Shown here one piece after another: positions 21,289 through 35,209 of a stretch of DNA of 64,000 bases. Positions within the stretch are counted from its first letter, which is position 1; each line of letters begins with the position of its first letter. The DNA comes from Zymoseptoria tritici IPO323. Taxonomy: Eukaryota > Ascomycota > Dothideomycetes > Mycosphaerellales > Mycosphaerellaceae. Made by a program: the position numbers and the translations under genes. The stretch spans positions 682,001-746,000 of the forward strand of contig NC_018213.1 of the NCBI RefSeq assembly GCF_000219625.1. Direction: 5' to 3'. Under the pieces are notes generated by a model. That model did not search any database and had not been told where the DNA came from. It worked only from the letters and a program-made list of their open reading frames with translations.

Positions 21289-23725
21289 ATGACCATTCCA
21301 GACGAGGTCGACATCATCGTGTGCGGAGGAGGATCATGCGGGTTCGTGCTACTCAGTTACGAACAGCAACCCTGGCTGATCAGATCTCAGCTGTGTCGTG
21401 GCCGGCCGATTGGCCAACCTGGACCACAAGCTCCAAGTCTTGTTGATTGAGGCTGGCGAGAGCAACTTGAACAACCCGTGGGTGTTCCGCCCGGGTATCT
21501 ACCCACGCAACATGAAGCTTGACAGCAAGACGGCCTCCTTCTACTACTCTCGTCCATCTGAATGGCTTTCTGGTCGCCGTGCCATCGTTCCCGTCGCCCA
21601 CATCCTCGGCGGCGGCTCCTCGATCAACTTCATGGTAAGCACGATCGATTTTCTGGTATGATCACATCTGACAAAAGATCAAGATGTACACCCGCGCCTC
21701 TGCCTCCGACTACGATGACTTCCAGGCCAAAGGCTGGACCACGAAGGAATTGCTCCCACTCATGAAGAAGCACGAGACATACCAGCGTGCCTGCAACAAC
21801 CGTGATATCCACGGTTTCGATGGGCCCATCAAAGTGTCCTTCGGCAACTACACATACCCAGTCATGCAGGACTTCCTTCGCGCCGCTGAGTCTCAGGGTA
21901 TCCCGACCACCGATGACTTGGAAGACTTGCAGACTGGCCATGGTGCTGAGCACTGGCTGAAGTGGATTAACCGGTCGGTCGCTCTTTCCTTCCTACGCGA
22001 TTTCCATTTGTACGTGCTGACTTTTTACAGTGACACCGGCCGTCGATCTGATTCCGCACACGGTTATATCCACAGTACACGTGCGGTGCATCAAAATCTG
22101 CATCTCCAGTGCAACACAAAAGTCGACAAAGTCATCATCGAAAACGGGCGTGCTGTCGGCGTCCGAACTATCCCGACAAAGCCCCTTCATCCAACTGAGA
22201 ACATCTCTCGCACTTTCAAGGCTCGCAAGCAGATCATCGTCAGTGGTGGTACTTTGAGCTCTCCGTTGATCCTCCAGCGATCCGGAATTGGTACGACTAT
22301 CCGTCATGTGCTCAACGATCTTGACTAACGATTCAATACAGGTAACCCTGAGAAGCTCCGCAAGGCTGGCGTGAAGCCTCTTGTCGACCTTCCAGGTGTC
22401 GGTCTCAACTTCCAGGACCACTATCTCACATTCGCCCCATACAGAGCCAAAGCTTGGGCTGATAGCTTCGACGATTTCGTGCGTGGTGACAAGGAGACGC
22501 AAGAGAAGGTATTTGCTCAGTGGGAGCTGAACGGTTCGACACACACCCTGAATGTCTTCGAGACTTTGCTAACCGTTCCGCGCTCATAGGCACTGGTCCT
22601 CTGTCCACGAACGGCATCGAAGCCGGTGTCAAGATCCGTCCCACGGAGAAGGAACTTCAAGAGATCGACTCGTGGCCGATGAACGAATTCCGCTCTGGCT
22701 GGGACAGCTACTTCAAGGACAAGCCTGACAAGCCAGTCATGCATTACTCGGTCATTGCTGGCTTCTTTGGTGATCATATGCAGATCCCACCTGGAAAATA
22801 CTTCACCATGTTCCATTTCCTTGAGTACCCATTCTCACGTGGACATATCCACATCACGTCGTAAGTCTAGCTTCAGAAATCTGATCTCGCCATCGGTCTG
22901 CTAACAGAGCACTAGCCCCAACCCGTATGAAGCTCCCGACTTTGACGCTGGCTTCATGAACGATCGCCGCGACATGGCACCAATGGTCTGGGGATACATC
23001 AAGTCGCGCGAGACCGCCCGCCGCATGGATGCATACGCCGGCGAAGTCGTATGTCTACTTCTCCTCCTCACAGAAGTGCCCAGTCTTCGCTAACCAAATC
23101 ACAAAGACTGCCATGCACCCCTTCTACGCGTTCGACTCTCCGGCCCGCTGTCACGATCTCGACGTTGCGGAGACCAACGCCTATGCCGGCCCGAACCATA
23201 TTACATCGAACATTCAGCACGGTAGCTGGACCACAAAGAAGCTACCTGGTCGTGCTCCGCAGACTACGCACCTCAACTCCAACGACCAGCCCATCCAGGA
23301 CGACCTTCAGTACACCAAGGAAGACTTGCTCGCTGTTGAGGAGTGGACCAAGCGTCACGTCGAGACCACCTGGCACAGCCTGGGTACGTTACATATCATC
23401 CCACCTTCTCACCCACCTTGCAACATACTAACCACTTCGCCCAACAGGCACTTGCTCTATGGCGCCCAAGAATGGCAACTCCATCGTCAAGCACGGCGTG
23501 CTCGACGAGCGTCTCAACGTGCACGGCGTGAAAGGGCTCAAGGTCGCCGATCTGTCCATCTGCCCTGATAACGTGGGCTGCAACACGTACAGCACTGCGT
23601 TGCTGATCGGCGAGAAGTGCGCTATGCTCACTGCCGAAGACTTGGGCTACACGGGCCGTGCGCTTGAGATGAGAGTGCCTGAGTACCATGCTCCCAAGGA
23701 GACGGTTGGATTGTCGAGGTTGTAG
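21289..23725 (+). CDS. AOX1: Peroxisomal alcohol (methanol-type) oxidase, GMC flavoenzyme
   Basis: Nine exons: 21289-21341, 21391-21634, 21684-21973, 22031-22290, 22342-22533, 22590-22860, 22916-23048, 23107-23383, 23448-23725. The eight introns are 49-64 nt with CTGAC, CTGAT or CTAAC branch sites. The spliced length is 665 residues, the usual size of fungal alcohol oxidases. Features in order: FAD Rossmann motif in GGGSCG, GMC signature 1 (HILGGGSSINFM), GMC signature 2 (GGTLSSPLILQRSGIG), and the C-terminal catalytic region (WHSLGTCSM, then DNVGCNTYSTAL). The enzyme oxidises short primary alcohols to aldehydes and makes H2O2. The last three residues, SRL, form a type 1 peroxisomal signal, placing it with catalase. 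In non-methylotrophic plant-associated fungi such enzymes can act on methanol released from pectin; that role here is inference. Confidence 0.95.
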
Positions 23726-24280
23726 GATCTGACGAATTCTGTTGTGAAGGTCACCGAGAACGAAGTATGCTTTGGAACGCTTGAGTGCTGCTGCTGCTGA
23801 ACATTTACAAAATCAATGAACGCATGTTGGTATTTGGCAACCGTTGCTTTTCAGGATTTGACGGTGACTACTCTCACTACTCCATCTTCCTCCAATTGAC
23901 AAGCCCGCAGCAACCATCTATGGGAGTGTGCCAAAACGGCTCGAATGATATCGAGATGACTTCAATACAAGCGGGCATGAACAGCCAATTGCTCCACCGC
24001 TATACCCTCAAAGTGCTGTACACTATACAAAACCCCCGCTATAGCCCGAGCTCCTGCGCTGTTCCGGCCAAACAGTCAAAACGCTGTCCAAATGCTCATG
24101 ATCTCATATATCTGAATCTCCTCTTTCTTCTAGACACGAATCCGTGAGGACTGGGCCCATGCGCCTTCCCTGAGGCGGCTGTGATGCTTGTCCCGGATCT
24201 TTCATATCTCTGCTCTGGTTGGCTTTCATCTCGCTTTTGTGTTTATAAGCCCGATCTGTGAACTGGGCTCACGACGATGC
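23726..24280. other. Intergenic, convergent 3' ends
   Basis: About 555 bases between the alcohol oxidase and histidine kinase stop codons; no supportable gene. Confidence 0.45.
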
Positions 24281-27200
24281 TCATGTGCTTGACCCGCTGC
24301 TTTCGTCCTCCGTCTTCTTCCTCCTTTCGTCCAGCGCTCTCTCAATGCCCGGCCCACCTCGCCGAGCACTTGGTCGTGGACTTCCAGTCGACCGCGCCAC
24401 TGGAGCGTTGTTGTTTTCTTGGCTCTTTCGCTTCGAGGATAAGCTGGCAGTCCGCGAGTCTCGAGCTGGTCGTTCCGGTACTTCGGTCTTTTTGCTTGCT
24501 CCGACGTGTATCTCCGTCGTGTCGCTTCGCGGACTGACAGATGGCTCGTCACGGGATGCTGTTTCCTCCGTATTGTCGCCGAGTCTGTTGGTCGTGGGCA
24601 TCGTAGTTGATACATTCCTCTTCGCCTCAACCCTTCCGTCGTTCCCGGTCGTACCACTTTTCGCCTCGCTCCCACTGACGACTCGGTTGACCAGCTGATT
24701 TGCCTCCTCCTGCAGATTGGGCATCGCCTTCGCTGGCTGATGTAAGTAACTCTCCAGCATCTGCTTCAACGTGTCCGCCCTGACCGGTTTCGCCAAGTAG
24801 TTGTTCATTCCCGCTTCTAGACACTTTTCTCGATCACCTCGTATCGCACTCGCCGTCATCGCGATAACCAGAATGTCCCGGACCGCTGGATCGGAATGTT
24901 TCCGGATCTCTCGGGTCGCATTGTAACCGTCCAGGACCGGCATTTGGACGTCCATGAGTACCAAGTGGAAAGGATCTCCTTCCTCGCTAGCGCGGGTGAG
25001 AGCATCGACGGCTTGCTGTCCATCGCCATAGGCTTCACATCGGAAAGAAAGCTTGCGCACGAAGCTGATTGCAATTTTCTGATTGATTGGATTGTCCTCC
25101 GCGATACAGACTCTGAGCTGGTCGCGGGGTATGCCCTGGAGACTGCGTATAGCGCGAGCACCTGGGCCGTCATCGACAGCAGGAGGCGTAAAGATGGCCA
25201 TGGGATCGGTCTCCCGGGAATGAGGCGTGGGACCATTGGATTGGGTGCTGTCGCCGCCAGGATGCACCTTTTTGAACGGCAGACTGAAGGACACGGTTGT
25301 GCCGACGCCGGGAGCGGACGTCAGCCAGATTTGACCGTGCATAACGTTCTCCAGTATGGCTTTGCAGATGGAGAGGCCAAGACCTGTGCCGCCGTAGCTG
25401 CGAGCGGTACTAGAGTCGGCTTGGGAGAAAGGTAGGAAGAGTTTCTTCTGCTGCTCTTCCGAGATGCCGATGCCTGTGTCGGCGACGGAAATAGTGACTT
25501 TGATAACTTCGTCGTCTTCGCTGTCGACGGTGGCACGGATTGTCACGCTGCCTTTCGATGTGAATTTGTATGCGTTTGACATCAAGTTCATGAGGATCTG
25601 GTGCAGTCGGACCGGATCACCCATGACGACCAATTCTGGTGGCAATTCAAGTGCGGTGATCGTTTCCAGGTTCCGCTCAAGGTTGGTGTACGACAAAGCT
25701 CTGACAACCTCGTTGATTGTCTCACCCAAAGAGAGTGGGACGCTGAATACCTCTGTGAGACAGTGTTAGCACAAAACTCAAGTCATACAAAAATTGCCAA
25801 AACTTACGCATCTTGCCAGCCTCGAGCTTCGAAAAGTCCAAGATGTCGTTGATGACACTCAACAACGTATCGGCGCATACTCGAATCGAGTCAGCATGCT
25901 CCTCCTGCTCCTTGCTCAATTGTGTACTCTTGAGCATCTCCGACATGCCGATGACTCCATTCAAAGGCGTTCGCAGCTCATGTGATACATTGGCGAGGAA
26001 CATGGACTTCGCCTTCGCCGCCTCTTCCTTGAGTCGCACCATCTCCATCGCCTTGACTTCCGCTGCCTTGGCCTTCTTTTCCGCTTCGCGTGCTTGGGCA
26101 AGAGCTTGCTTCTGGACCTCCAGCATGGAGGTATTGCTCGCTTGGATCTTCTCCGAACGTTTGAACAGCAGAGCGTTCGCGATGGAGATGGCGATCTGAT
26201 TGACCAGCAGCTTAAGCAAAGTCACCGTCCGCTCAGTGAACGAGTTTGGAGGAGCCTGGCAGTAAAGACTGCCCAATAGCACATTATTGCCGTGCAAGAT
26301 CGGAATGGAGATCATCGAAGCGCCTTCTGGGTTCTCCTTCAACCATGACTCCGGAACGTTGCTGAATCGCTCGTCTTTCAAGATGTTGCTAAGGAAGACA
26401 TTTTCCTTGAAACGGAGGCAAAACAGCGTGACTTGCTGAAGGACAACGTCGACTTGGTCCAGCGGAATTGGCTGTTCATGGGCTGTAATCCCATCAGGCG
26501 TGCCAAGGGAAGCAAGACAATACTCGCCTCCCTCAGCCTCGACCACTAGACCGACCAACTCGGCGCCGGTGGAGTCGACGATGATTGAGGTGAGTCTTGC
26601 CAGTAATCGATCGACTTGCAGCTCCGAGGACAAGAGTTGCGACGACTGCAAAATTCCGGCGAGGTCGATCATATCCAAACCCACGGCGGAAGACAGCACA
26701 GTCGACGCCTCTTTCCCGCCTGCATCCATATGCGAAGCTGGAACAGGCTGAGGATCAAGCCACTCATGAGTTCGATCAGCCGAGCTCTGTGGCACATGAT
26801 CCCGCGTGATCGACTCGAGCTTATCGGCGTACGCAGGATCATCCGTGCCAGAATCTTCGTTTGTGGCCGTCTGTGTGCCTGCATGAACGGCCGACAGCGA
26901 CATTGTCCCAGAGAGCAGGTAATCGTATTGTTGCGAGACGTGCTCCGCCTTGCCGAATGCGCCGACGCGCCGATACGCAGAAACGCAGTCGAGGAGAATT
27001 CCGCGTGCGGGCCTCGCGGCGCCTCTTCGGACCAGCCAGTCTCCATACAGCTCATTGCACAGAGCCTCTTCCAGAAGATTGCTGGTCAGATTCGCGTGGT
27101 TGACAGCTTCCTCGTAAAAGCCCAGGACTTCTCCGTATCGTTCTTCTACATCAGCCAATTCCGCGCTCAAGAGATTAAGGAAAACAGCAAAGTTGATGGA

Positions 27201-30200
27201 ATTGACACTCGCGACGACTTCGATCTGCGCGGTGTATGCGCCGACCCTGGCAAGAAGATCCGCGCGATCAGATCGGCCAGGATCCTCACGGATGCACGCT
27301 AGGATGGCCATGGCGGTATAGAACATGGTTCCATAACGATATCGCATACACAGCAGGCCGTCAATCAAGGGCAACAGCTGCACACCGAAATCCATGGCTT
27401 CCTTGTAATGTCCGAAGCGATAGAGTGCTTCCATTTCGTAGCTGTAGTAGATACTCAGCGGACGATCGGGATTAGAGACTGTGCTCTTGAGATAATCGAC
27501 GTAGTCGGTAGTCGAGTGACTTGCGTCACACAGGACTTGTGCTGGGCTTCCATAGTAAGTCTTGCCGGCAAGCGCACAAACATATTGTCGGACTCCCATG
27601 AGAAATGCTCCTCCGCGAGTGTTTTGAGGCCACTCTGGAAACTCTTCTCCCACAGAGGCGATGAAGAGTTCGATCTCAGCCAGGTTATCGGATGACCACA
27701 GTCTCATCGCGGCTGTTATCCCTATTGAAAGCAGATGAAGAATCTTGTCTCCCGCAGCCGAGGCAGCTTCTAAGCCCCGATTGAGGACCGTGAAATTGTC
27801 GCGAATGGGTAACTGAATGTGGCCGAGCCACAGTACATGCAGAGTCAGGCCTCGTCCAAGGGTGTACGATTCGCTCTCGAACAGCTCCAGAATTCGTACT
27901 GCGGTATTGCCAAACTCGACCGCAGTGGTAATCATGCTGAACCGAGAGGCAGCGATGGCCGCGAGATTGACATATCCCAGCGCTACTTGCGGAAACAATC
28001 CCCGCTCCAGAAAACATGACAAGATCGTCAACGAAGCATTGAAGAACAAAATGTCGGAATTCCAGAAGGCTGCGCTTTGGAGCTCCGTCAACAGTGCTGC
28101 CAGCGTCGTCAAGTCTTTGTCAACCGACGCTGGATCGAAGCCGTCGATCTGTGGCAAATCTGAACGTATTAGCGGCACAAGACGCTGAAACTCGTCGTCC
28201 GCCTCGTCCCAGGTACGATCTGGTATATCCAAGCCCAATTCGGCCAGCGCAGTCTTGAGCAGTTCGAAAGCCGCCGCACTGTCGCCTCTCTGGGCGAACA
28301 TTCTGCTGCGCAGGATGGCGACTGGAGCTCTGTCGGAGACTTCGCGAGCATGTGAATTGACCTCCTCGAGGAGCTTCGCCGCCTCAGCGTGTTGTCCGGA
28401 GTACCAGTATGCTTCTGCTGCTCGGGTCTTCAACGTAAGGCACTCGGTATACGTTGTATCGCCGGAGTAGTCATCCCAAGGATCATCGGGCAGCAATTGC
28501 AAGCAGTGTTTAAAGTAGTACAACCCAGAGGTCCGAGCGCCAGACTCGCGGGCAGTCTCAGCAGCCTGATAAAGAAGATCTCGATAGAGAAACTTGTTCT
28601 GCACTCGTCGCTTGATGGTTTCGATGCCTTCGCAAATATGCCGGGCGAGCTCAAATAGAGCCTTGCTCGGCTGTGTGACGGGATCGTAGGGATCGTGTTT
28701 GATGATGCTTGCAGCTGCAACGTAGTGCATTGCGCTTTTGTCGTATTGATCTGCGAGGATCTCAGCTGCTGCGATGTACCTATCGTGGGAGAACTTGAAG
28801 CGATCCTCGTGCTCTGTTGGCATCACAACGAACGATGCCAACGCGATCTGAAGCCCGGCAACGGCGTCCTTGGAGATGGGAGGAATGAGTGGCTGCTCAA
28901 TTAGTGACCCGCATGAACACGACATTACGCCCCTGATGAGATGGAACTGGAAACTGCTGCCCATGAGAGACGCCCAAGCCATCATCGTTCTGGCGTCAAT
29001 GCTGAGGGTCCTCATGCGGCGAAGGACGAAGTCGTTCGAAGAGTAGGCATCGGGACTGGCGAACTGTTCGAACAGCTTATCCATCGAGAATTCCCACAGG
29101 GAGTGCTGCCAGCAGAACGTGATAGCCTTGCCCCGGTGAGCAGAATCTAGCATCTCGCGCACAGCGAAGGGATTGCCTGGGTGCAAAGTGAGCAGGGTCA
29201 GCGTATTGTATAGGAACGGTTGGAGTCGGCAGGGACCACAAAGCATTCTGCCCACGGCGTTTTGCTCTCAAATTTCGTACCTTGTGTCTTCTCTTGAACC
29301 ACCCCAATTAGCGGCGTAATATCCTCCTCAGGTCGATGCAGCGTCTCAGAAATGAACTTCGCGGTTTCCGCCTCGCTCCAGGGTCCAACCTCAACCTTGA
29401 CCGCGTGTTCCAGAATCCGCTTGATAGGCTCATTGAGCATGTCCTCCCTGGAGTAGCTCAGGAGCAGGACGATCGGCAAGCGGTTTTTGACGATGATCTG
29501 GATAAGCTCGAGGCTTTCCGGGTCTGCCGACTCGAGATCTTCTAACACCCAAGTCACAAGCTTTTGCACCGCCAGCAAGCGGAGTACATCCAAGAAGATG
29601 TGAAGGAATCGACTAGACTTGTTAGACCCACCCATTCGCAGCCAGTCCTGCGCGTTGGCCAGATTACAGCTTTTTCGGTCCGGCGCGACACCAAGAGAGG
29701 TCTTGGGAGACGTTGCTCCAGCGTCGCTGGCTTTGACGTCAAGAAGCCAGATAGGAAGATCCAGGAAGGAGTGGAATACGCCCCAGAACGGCTTGACAAA
29801 GATCCTGATATTTTCGTGAAATGGCGTGTTAACATCATTTTCCGAGAAGATCTGTCGAAAGACAGAGGACATCACCCTCACCATAGCTTCAAAGGGCGAA
29901 TTTCTGACTTGATCGAACTTGGCAGAGGCGAAGTAACAATGCCTCCTTGCTGTGCTCTGGAGACTCTGTACCAGAGCCGACTTCCCGCAACCTGTAGCGC
30001 CGTATATTCCGATAATTTCTGCCTTGCCTTTTCTTTTCAACTTCTGTGCAGTTCGCAGCATCGAGCCCGAATCCGCGGTGCTCCGCTCGCCATTGATCTG
30101 ATAAGATGACAACGTCTGGTGGAGACTGCCTCCATTGCTGTGGAGATTATTAGAGATTGAGCCCCGGCTGTCTGTCGAGTCCTGCTTCTCGAGTGGTTTG

Positions 30201-31744
30201 ATATCATTTTCCTCAGTTGCAACAGATGACGCCACACTGCCAGATCTGTTAGACATCACTGCCTCAAACTTCTCTTGGCGTATGTTATTCTCATAAGGCG
30301 AGAACTCGGGAATAGAACTGAGTCGTGAATCATCGCGTCGATGGTCTCGACCTCCCGTAGAAGAAGTGCTATCGCTCATTGTTTCATCGAAAAGCTCTGA
30401 TCGCTCCCCTTGAATGAGGGAAGAACTGGAGCTAAGGCTCTTTAGGCCCGCGCGCGTGACCGGAGCTGCTCGAGCTGACTTCTTCGCAGCCTTCTCGATG
30501 ATGTTTAGGATGGTGTCCCGTTGAATCTCTCGGCCGACAAGGGTCGAAGGTAACACAAAAAAGCACGAGACATCGGCAGTGGCCACTTTGAAGTCCGACA
30601 GTGCCGACTGATCTCCATCCGTGAGGATTTGCTTTAGGACTTGGAAGTCATGCTTCACTCCGGTAGTAGAGTTGTATCGATCCTCCATGCTCCTCGAGGT
30701 CATCTTCTGCAATACCTTGGATACGGCATCGGGAACATCCTGCCGGATAGACGAGCATGGAGCTATCCTTCGCGATAGCACGTTCTGCATAATATCCAGA
30801 GGTGTAATCCCTTCAAAGGGTACACGACCGGTGAGAATCGTCCACAACAATATGCCCAGCGAGTAGATATCAGTCCGGGCATCTGGCTCCGCAGGCAACC
30901 GTCCGGTCTGCTCTGGCGCCACAGACATCAACCTTTGTTGAATGCCACGTTCTGACATGAGAGTCGACCAATTCGCAGAGCTCAAACCATGCTCGAAACT
31001 CCTAACACCCGAGCCAAAGTTGATCATGCGCACTGCACGAGTGTCGCGGTTGAAGTGAAAAGCATCGCCTCTGATTTCACCATGAACCATGTCGTTACCA
31101 TGGTGCAGGATCTCCAGGCACTCCGTCGTCCCAATCGCAAAGTCCAAAAACGTCAAGAGCTCGATCTGTTCTCGCCGTTGGACGTGGGACGAATCGGATG
31201 TGCTCAGATAAAAGTTTGGTCCAAACTCCAGCACTTCACTCAAGTAGTTCTTGCTCGGAGCCCGGACGATTGACGCACACAACGTGACCTCGCCGGGTTG
31301 TCTCGCAGGCAGACGGAAGAAGTCGAGAGGCTCCACGAAATGCCTTCTTTGTGATGCCTTCTCATGCAATGTCTGGCAGAGCTTGAACTCCCGCTCCAAT
31401 CGTAGCACCTGCTTAGACACTCTTGCGACGACCCACTGATCTTTCTCCCGCTCTTCATCAACCGTGACTCCATCGTAATCGGATCGCGTTCGGACGCTCG
31501 AAGGCCTCGAGGCTGAGGTATTGGATGGTGCGCTCGATGCGGTGCCACTAGGCGTAGACTTGCTGGACCTGACGCGACGTCCAAAGAAGTGCCAGTTATC
31601 GTAGCTGGAGTGGAATGGAGAAATCGTGTCGTCGAAGACGTATCCTTTCACATCGTCGCGGATGCGCTCGAAGAAGCGCCTGAAAGGGGCGTTGCGCGAC
31701 TCTTCCACCGCGCGAGGCGTCTCCACCGAGGTTGCGTCGTCCAT
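24281..31744 (-). CDS. Group X-type hybrid histidine kinase with N-terminal kinase-like and AAA domains
   Basis: Three exons, 31744-29281, 29176-25808 and 25752-24281, with introns of 104 nt (CTGAC branch) and 55 nt (GTAAGT donor, CTAAC branch), give 2434 residues. Order of domains: Ser/Thr kinase-like (about 60-370, APEQTGR motif), P-loop ATPase with GATGCGKS (K588), a long helical TPR-like middle, GAF domain (about 1680-1825), a coiled linker, HisKA with phospho-acceptor H1887 in SHELRTPLN, HATPase ([16 protein letters not shown]), and a receiver with acceptor D2212 in LMDVQMP and K in YLAKPV. This order defines fungal group X sensors (Mak2/Mak3, Chk1 type), cytosolic phosphorelay proteins signalling through an Hpt protein to response regulators, often for oxidative stress. 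The kinase-like domain has HGEIRGD instead of HRDLKPE and NFG instead of DFG, so it may not be catalytic. The extreme C-terminus is Ser/Arg-rich. Confidence 0.94.
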
Positions 31745-32500
31745 GTCCTACGTGGGAGGTACAACGGCTACCACATGATCGAAGCTGGGCCGCGATCTGC
31801 GGAAACCGGATTGAGATCGCTCGCCACGCAGAAGGAGGAACAGGACCAGGCGGTTCGTATGCGATTCGTCGTGCTGGAGGAAGTGAAGTCGTTGGAAGTG
31901 AGAGTCTGAACGCGTCCGATAATGGTGGTGATGTAAGAGGTCAAGTCTAGTAGAAAAGCACTTGCCTTCTGGAGGTCGGGACGAGGCGCACGAGGCGTCG
32001 ATCTAAGGTTTGTGCAATTCAAGCTCTCCTAATAACCATCAAATTGCAATCACGTCACTCATACCGTTGGAGTTCTTGTCTGTCGCTGAACGGAAAGATA
32101 GCAGAGTGATCCGAACAATCTTCAAGCCGTCGTATTGCACTGATACGTACCGCGTCTGCGGTCTGTCCTTAGTTGTCAAGAAAGCAATGCCGTACTGTCG
32201 TCGCACCGAATCCTTGCTGCACATCAACGGCCCCCCGCGCTGCGGACCTCAGTCCGAATAGCGTGCAGGCCGATTCATTCGACGTGGTGGCCTGTATATC
32301 ACCCTGTTCTGTATCTTCACGCTTGCCTCTCTCGAACTGTTGGCGATATTGCTAGTGGCAGCATCGACTACGATTCCGGTTCTTACTTGATCACGACTAC
32401 ACCGCTTCCATCCTCATTGCTCACTGGCACCACGCGTAGCATGACGACACGGCAACCACAGAACTCTTGAGAGCTTCGACATTGGTCTGGCTGCGTGGTG
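31745..32500. promoter_or_regulatory. Divergent promoter region, histidine kinase / ankyrin-DIL gene
   Basis: About 755 bases between divergent start codons. Two-gene promoter by position; no specific site identified. Confidence 0.4.
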
Positions 32501-35016
32501 ATGGACACGGAGGACAGAGACATCGCCGAGCATCGCAATGGCGAAGGAGATGAGCACGAGGAGGAGGATGAAGAGGAAGAAGACAGCGACACAATGACAA
32601 GGCGGAGACCGCGAGAGCTACCGGCTGATCTGCCACGCTCGCTGAACGACCGGACAGCATATACGGGATACACACAAGAAACGGAGTACTATGATGCATG
32701 GCAGGGTACGACAAATTCGTTCACGGATCGCTGCGACAGACACATACTAATGTCACCTCAGGCCAATCGCAATTCCTGACAGCCCCGACCATCGCGAAAC
32801 CCATCAACTTCAATCTCTCCCTTCACGAGCCCGACGACGACGGCGATTTTGGACGAGACTTTGGCGACGACGATGTGCGATTGGCACAGATGCTTGTCGC
32901 ACAAGGCCGGGGTCCGAGCGATGCGGCAGAGGCAGAGGAAGACGAAGTTCTAGCGGACGACAAACTGTCGCGTGACCAAAAGTCGTCTGCATTGCAGGAC
33001 TTCCTGTTCATGGCTGCTAGCAATGGCGATGCGCGAAGAGTACAGCGGCTTGTGCGAGGCGATGCGTCAGACTTGATCAAGCTCGATGGAGTCGACGCCG
33101 AGGGTACGCCACCTTTAGTGTATGCAAGCTGCTTCGGGCATAAGGACGTCGTTCTGGCTTTGCTCAACGCGGGTGCCACGGTGGATAATCAGGACAAGAA
33201 TCAGTGGACGGCGTTGATGTGGGCCATGACAAACAGCCACAAGGACATCGCGAAGATCTTGCTGGATCACGGAGCGTCTACGGATGTGAAGTCCTCTAGT
33301 GGTAGGACTGCGCTGGATTTTGTGCCGCCCCAGAGTGAAATTGCGGAGTTTCTTCAGCGCAATGGATACAGTGTTGGAAGCGCGGGCGTTGGTGGGATGG
33401 GAATCACGGACGATTACTACAACTCTGGGTTTTCGCAGGATCGGTTCGAGGAAGAGCTGGCTGAGAGTGAGATGAGACGAAGAATGATGATGGAGAGTGC
33501 AATCAATTTGGAGGTGGATCTGGGAAATTTGGGCCTTGACGAACAGCCAGACTCGCCAGATGATTTCGAAGACGCCCAGGAATTCGTCTGGGACCGATGT
33601 CTCAACGACCAAATGTTCGTCTTCATGCAGAGCGACATCGAGCGGATACTGGATGTCGTGATCACCAAGATGACACCACAACGGACACCGTCGCAGAAGC
33701 CAGTACCTGCGAATGTCATTTTCCTTGGAGCTCGATACGCGCACTATCACGCCGACAAAGACCTCCTCATAGAGTGGCTCGAATCGGCGCAGGACAAAAT
33801 CTACGCGGTAGTAGACCAGCACCAATGGGATATGACGATATTGGCATTCTGGGTATCGAACGCGACTCTTTTGTTGCACTACTTGAAGAAAGACTCGGGT
33901 TTGACACAGGAGACCACACAATTCCAAGCACAAATGGCGGAACTCATCCACGAGATCTACATCTTGATCATCCGAGATGCTGAACGGCGAATGGACAAAG
34001 TCTTGGATGCCGCCATGTTGGATCACGAGACGATTCCTGGATTTGAAGACATTGCCTTCCAGAATGAGTGGAAGTTCTTACGGAGTAAGACGAAGGTGAA
34101 GCCGGAACCGGTCGAGAAGCGCTTTCGGCCGCCCTCGCCGAAACGAAAGATGCAGACATCGCCGCGCAACATCACATCTTTACTCTCGTCGACATTGTTC
34201 GTCTTGGATCTGTACGACGTGCACTCTGTTATCACGGTGCAGATTCTCTCGCAACTTTACTACTGGCTCGGTGCAGAGATATTCAACCGGATAATGTCCA
34301 ACAAGAGATATCTCGCTCGGACCAAAGCGATGCAGATCCGCATGAACATCTCCACACTTGAAGATTGGGCACGCACGAACAACAGACAGCCAGAACACTT
34401 TGACGCTGGCAGTACGGTAGCTGTCGGCGAGCCCACAGTTGACTCGGCAAGACGGCACATGGCACCTGTCGTGCAATTGTTGCAATGGCTTCAATGCTTC
34501 TCATCACTCGGCGAAGATCGCGAGGCGATGGAGGTCACTATTCAGCAGCTGCCAAATCTTGGCACGAAGCAATTGCTGCACGCTGTCAAGCATTATCGAG
34601 CTGAGGTTGGCGAGAAGACACTAACGCGGCCTGGACTGAGGCACATTCAGGAGATCAAGAGTCGACCGAAGAAGTCTCCGAGTGCAGAGCCCGCAACTGC
34701 AGGATCAGCAGAGCCTTCCACACCGATGTCACCTAACGGCCAGGCACTTCCGGCGACTGCAACCCTGCATGCGGACGAGGACGATTCACCACCAGAGAGC
34801 AACCTCATGAACCCAGCATTGCTACTGCCTTTCCACCTCCCAACATCTACAGACATGCTTGTCAGCTATGGTGCCGGCTTTGGCGGCATGAACAAGGAGA
34901 GGGAGAGGCGGTACATACCATCCATTCCGCCCGAAATCTTCAGCAAACTGGATCCGTCGGGAGGGCAGACGGCCAAGAGCATGTACGAGAATGCGACGTT
35001 CGACGACAGCTCTTGA
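32501..35016 (+). CDS. Ankyrin-repeat and DIL (dilute)-domain protein
   Basis: Exons 32501-32705 and 32762-35016, with a 56-nt intron (GTACGA donor, CAG acceptor), give 819 residues. The start at 32501 opens an acidic N-terminus (EEEDEEEEDSD). Ankyrin repeats follow at about residues 165-290 (TPPLVYASCFGHKDVVLALL, TALMWAMTNSHKDIAKILL, TALDFV). The second half carries a DIL domain (ITSLLSSTLFVLDLYDVHS, QILSQLYYWLGAEIFNRIM, LEDWARTNN, LLQWLQCFSSL), the fold that binds cargo in the tail of myosin V. Fungi have stand-alone ankyrin plus DIL proteins of this type; a role in trafficking or polarity is inferred from the fold. It is 193 bp upstream of allantoicase on the same strand. Confidence 0.9.
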
Positions 35017-35209
35017 GCAGAAAGCATGCCAAGAGATATCGTCGGAGATGGCCGATCGGCTCGAGTCCCGGGCCCCGCGCCCTATCGATAAGGTCGATAG
35101 CGGGAGAAAGCGATCTCGGCAGCTTGGATACAACAATTCCCACCAACATTCAGACATTGTTTGTTCCTCTCTGAACATATCAATTTATCCTACGATATCA
35201 ATAGCCAAA

